DNA from: Ruminiclostridium sufflavum DSM 19573
Lineage (GTDB): Bacteria; Bacillota; Clostridia; Acetivibrionales; DSM-1351
Assembly: GCF_003208175.1 (NCBI RefSeq)
Contig: NZ_QKMR01000006.1
Location: 144,696-208,695, forward strand
DNA: 64,000 nt
Direction: 5' to 3'
Shown here: in pieces, positions 63,912 through 64,000 of the stretch
Layout: every line of letters starts with the position of its first letter
Position numbering within the stretch: position 1 is the first letter of the stretch
The notes under the pieces: model-generated
Seen by the model: the letters and a program-made list of their open reading frames with translations, nothing else
What the model was told of the DNA's origin: nothing
Databases searched by the model: none
Program-made: the position numbers and the translations under genes

Positions 63912-64000
63912 ATGACCACCCGTAAAACGGGTGGCTTGTGCTAGCCCTATAAGGGCTTGTTACCGGCTAGCGCCTAAAGACGCTGGCTTTCACTTTGTTC
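63912..64000. mobile_element. IS200/IS605-type element end (partial, runs off window)
   Basis: Three adjacent hairpins: CCACCCG taaaa CGGGTGG, AGCCCTATAAGGGCT, and GCTAGCGCC...-like stems with AGCGCCTAAAGACGCT. Strongly GC-rich and hairpin-rich next to AT-rich DNA, resembling subterminal structures of clostridial IS200/IS605 elements. No transposase is visible because the window ends. Confidence 0.5.

Overview
The window comes from a Gram-positive, endospore-forming, anaerobic Clostridium of the mesophilic cellulolytic group (Ruminiclostridium cellulolyticum/papyrosolvens type). This is inferred from low-GC DNA, strong AGGAGG ribosome sites, sporulation genes (yqfC, yqfD, pdaA, a Spo0E-type phosphatase), ferredoxin-linked 2-oxoacid oxidoreductase, type III glutamine synthetase, and a secreted protein whose dockerin carries Ala-Leu/Ala-Ile recognition pairs as in C. 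cellulolyticum cellulosomes.

Region 1 (0-15.6 kb) is a large sulfur-acquisition island, richer in GC than the rest. After the end of a TPR protein come (a) a leader-peptide/attenuator unit controlling a DUF4418 protein, an FtsX-type ABC pair and a trans-sulfuration-type PLP enzyme; (b) a second, clearly paralogous leader/attenuator unit controlling NifD-like, NifK-like and NifX-like proteins; (c) an O-acetylhomoserine sulfhydrylase and an SsuABC/TauABC-like importer; (d) a MetNIQ importer. The layout suggests import of an organosulfur compound, reductive release of sulfide or a thiol by a nitrogenase-like enzyme, capture on O-acetylhomoserine, and control by Cys/Met supply. No NifH-like reductase is present in the window.

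Region 2 (15.6-33.8 kb) holds a hydrolase, tRNA-Trp, two DUF881 proteins, a deacetylase, the conserved yqfC-yqfD-phoH-yqfF-ybeY-dgkA-cdd-era-yqzL-recO cluster, cardiolipin synthase, a heterodimeric ABC exporter and a degenerate J-domain-like protein. Region 3 (33.8-50.4 kb) holds an rRNA methyltransferase, DUF896, CheW, YchF, Spo0E-like, an XRE regulator, a TM2 protein, ferredoxin, TcdA, a P-loop ATPase, a four-subunit 2-oxoacid:ferredoxin oxidoreductase, GlnN, a transglutaminase-like protein and an M24 peptidase.

Region 4 (50.4-64 kb) is accessory: an orphan OmpR-type regulator divergent from a dockerin protein, followed by VTC-domain and DUF4956 genes with 11-bp tandem repeats at their promoters; an agr-type peptide signalling locus (agrB, a kinase-less receptor-like membrane protein, agrD); a chemoreceptor; a C-terminally truncated polysaccharide deacetylase; a DnaJ-DUF1232 protein, a membrane metalloprotease and a small membrane protein; and, at the edge, hairpins resembling an IS200/IS605-type end.

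A dispersed intergenic repeat family bounded by inverted AAAGTCAATTAC / GTAATTGACTTT ends occurs about 16 times, densest after 32 kb. It is the main unexplained non-coding structure outside the leader units.
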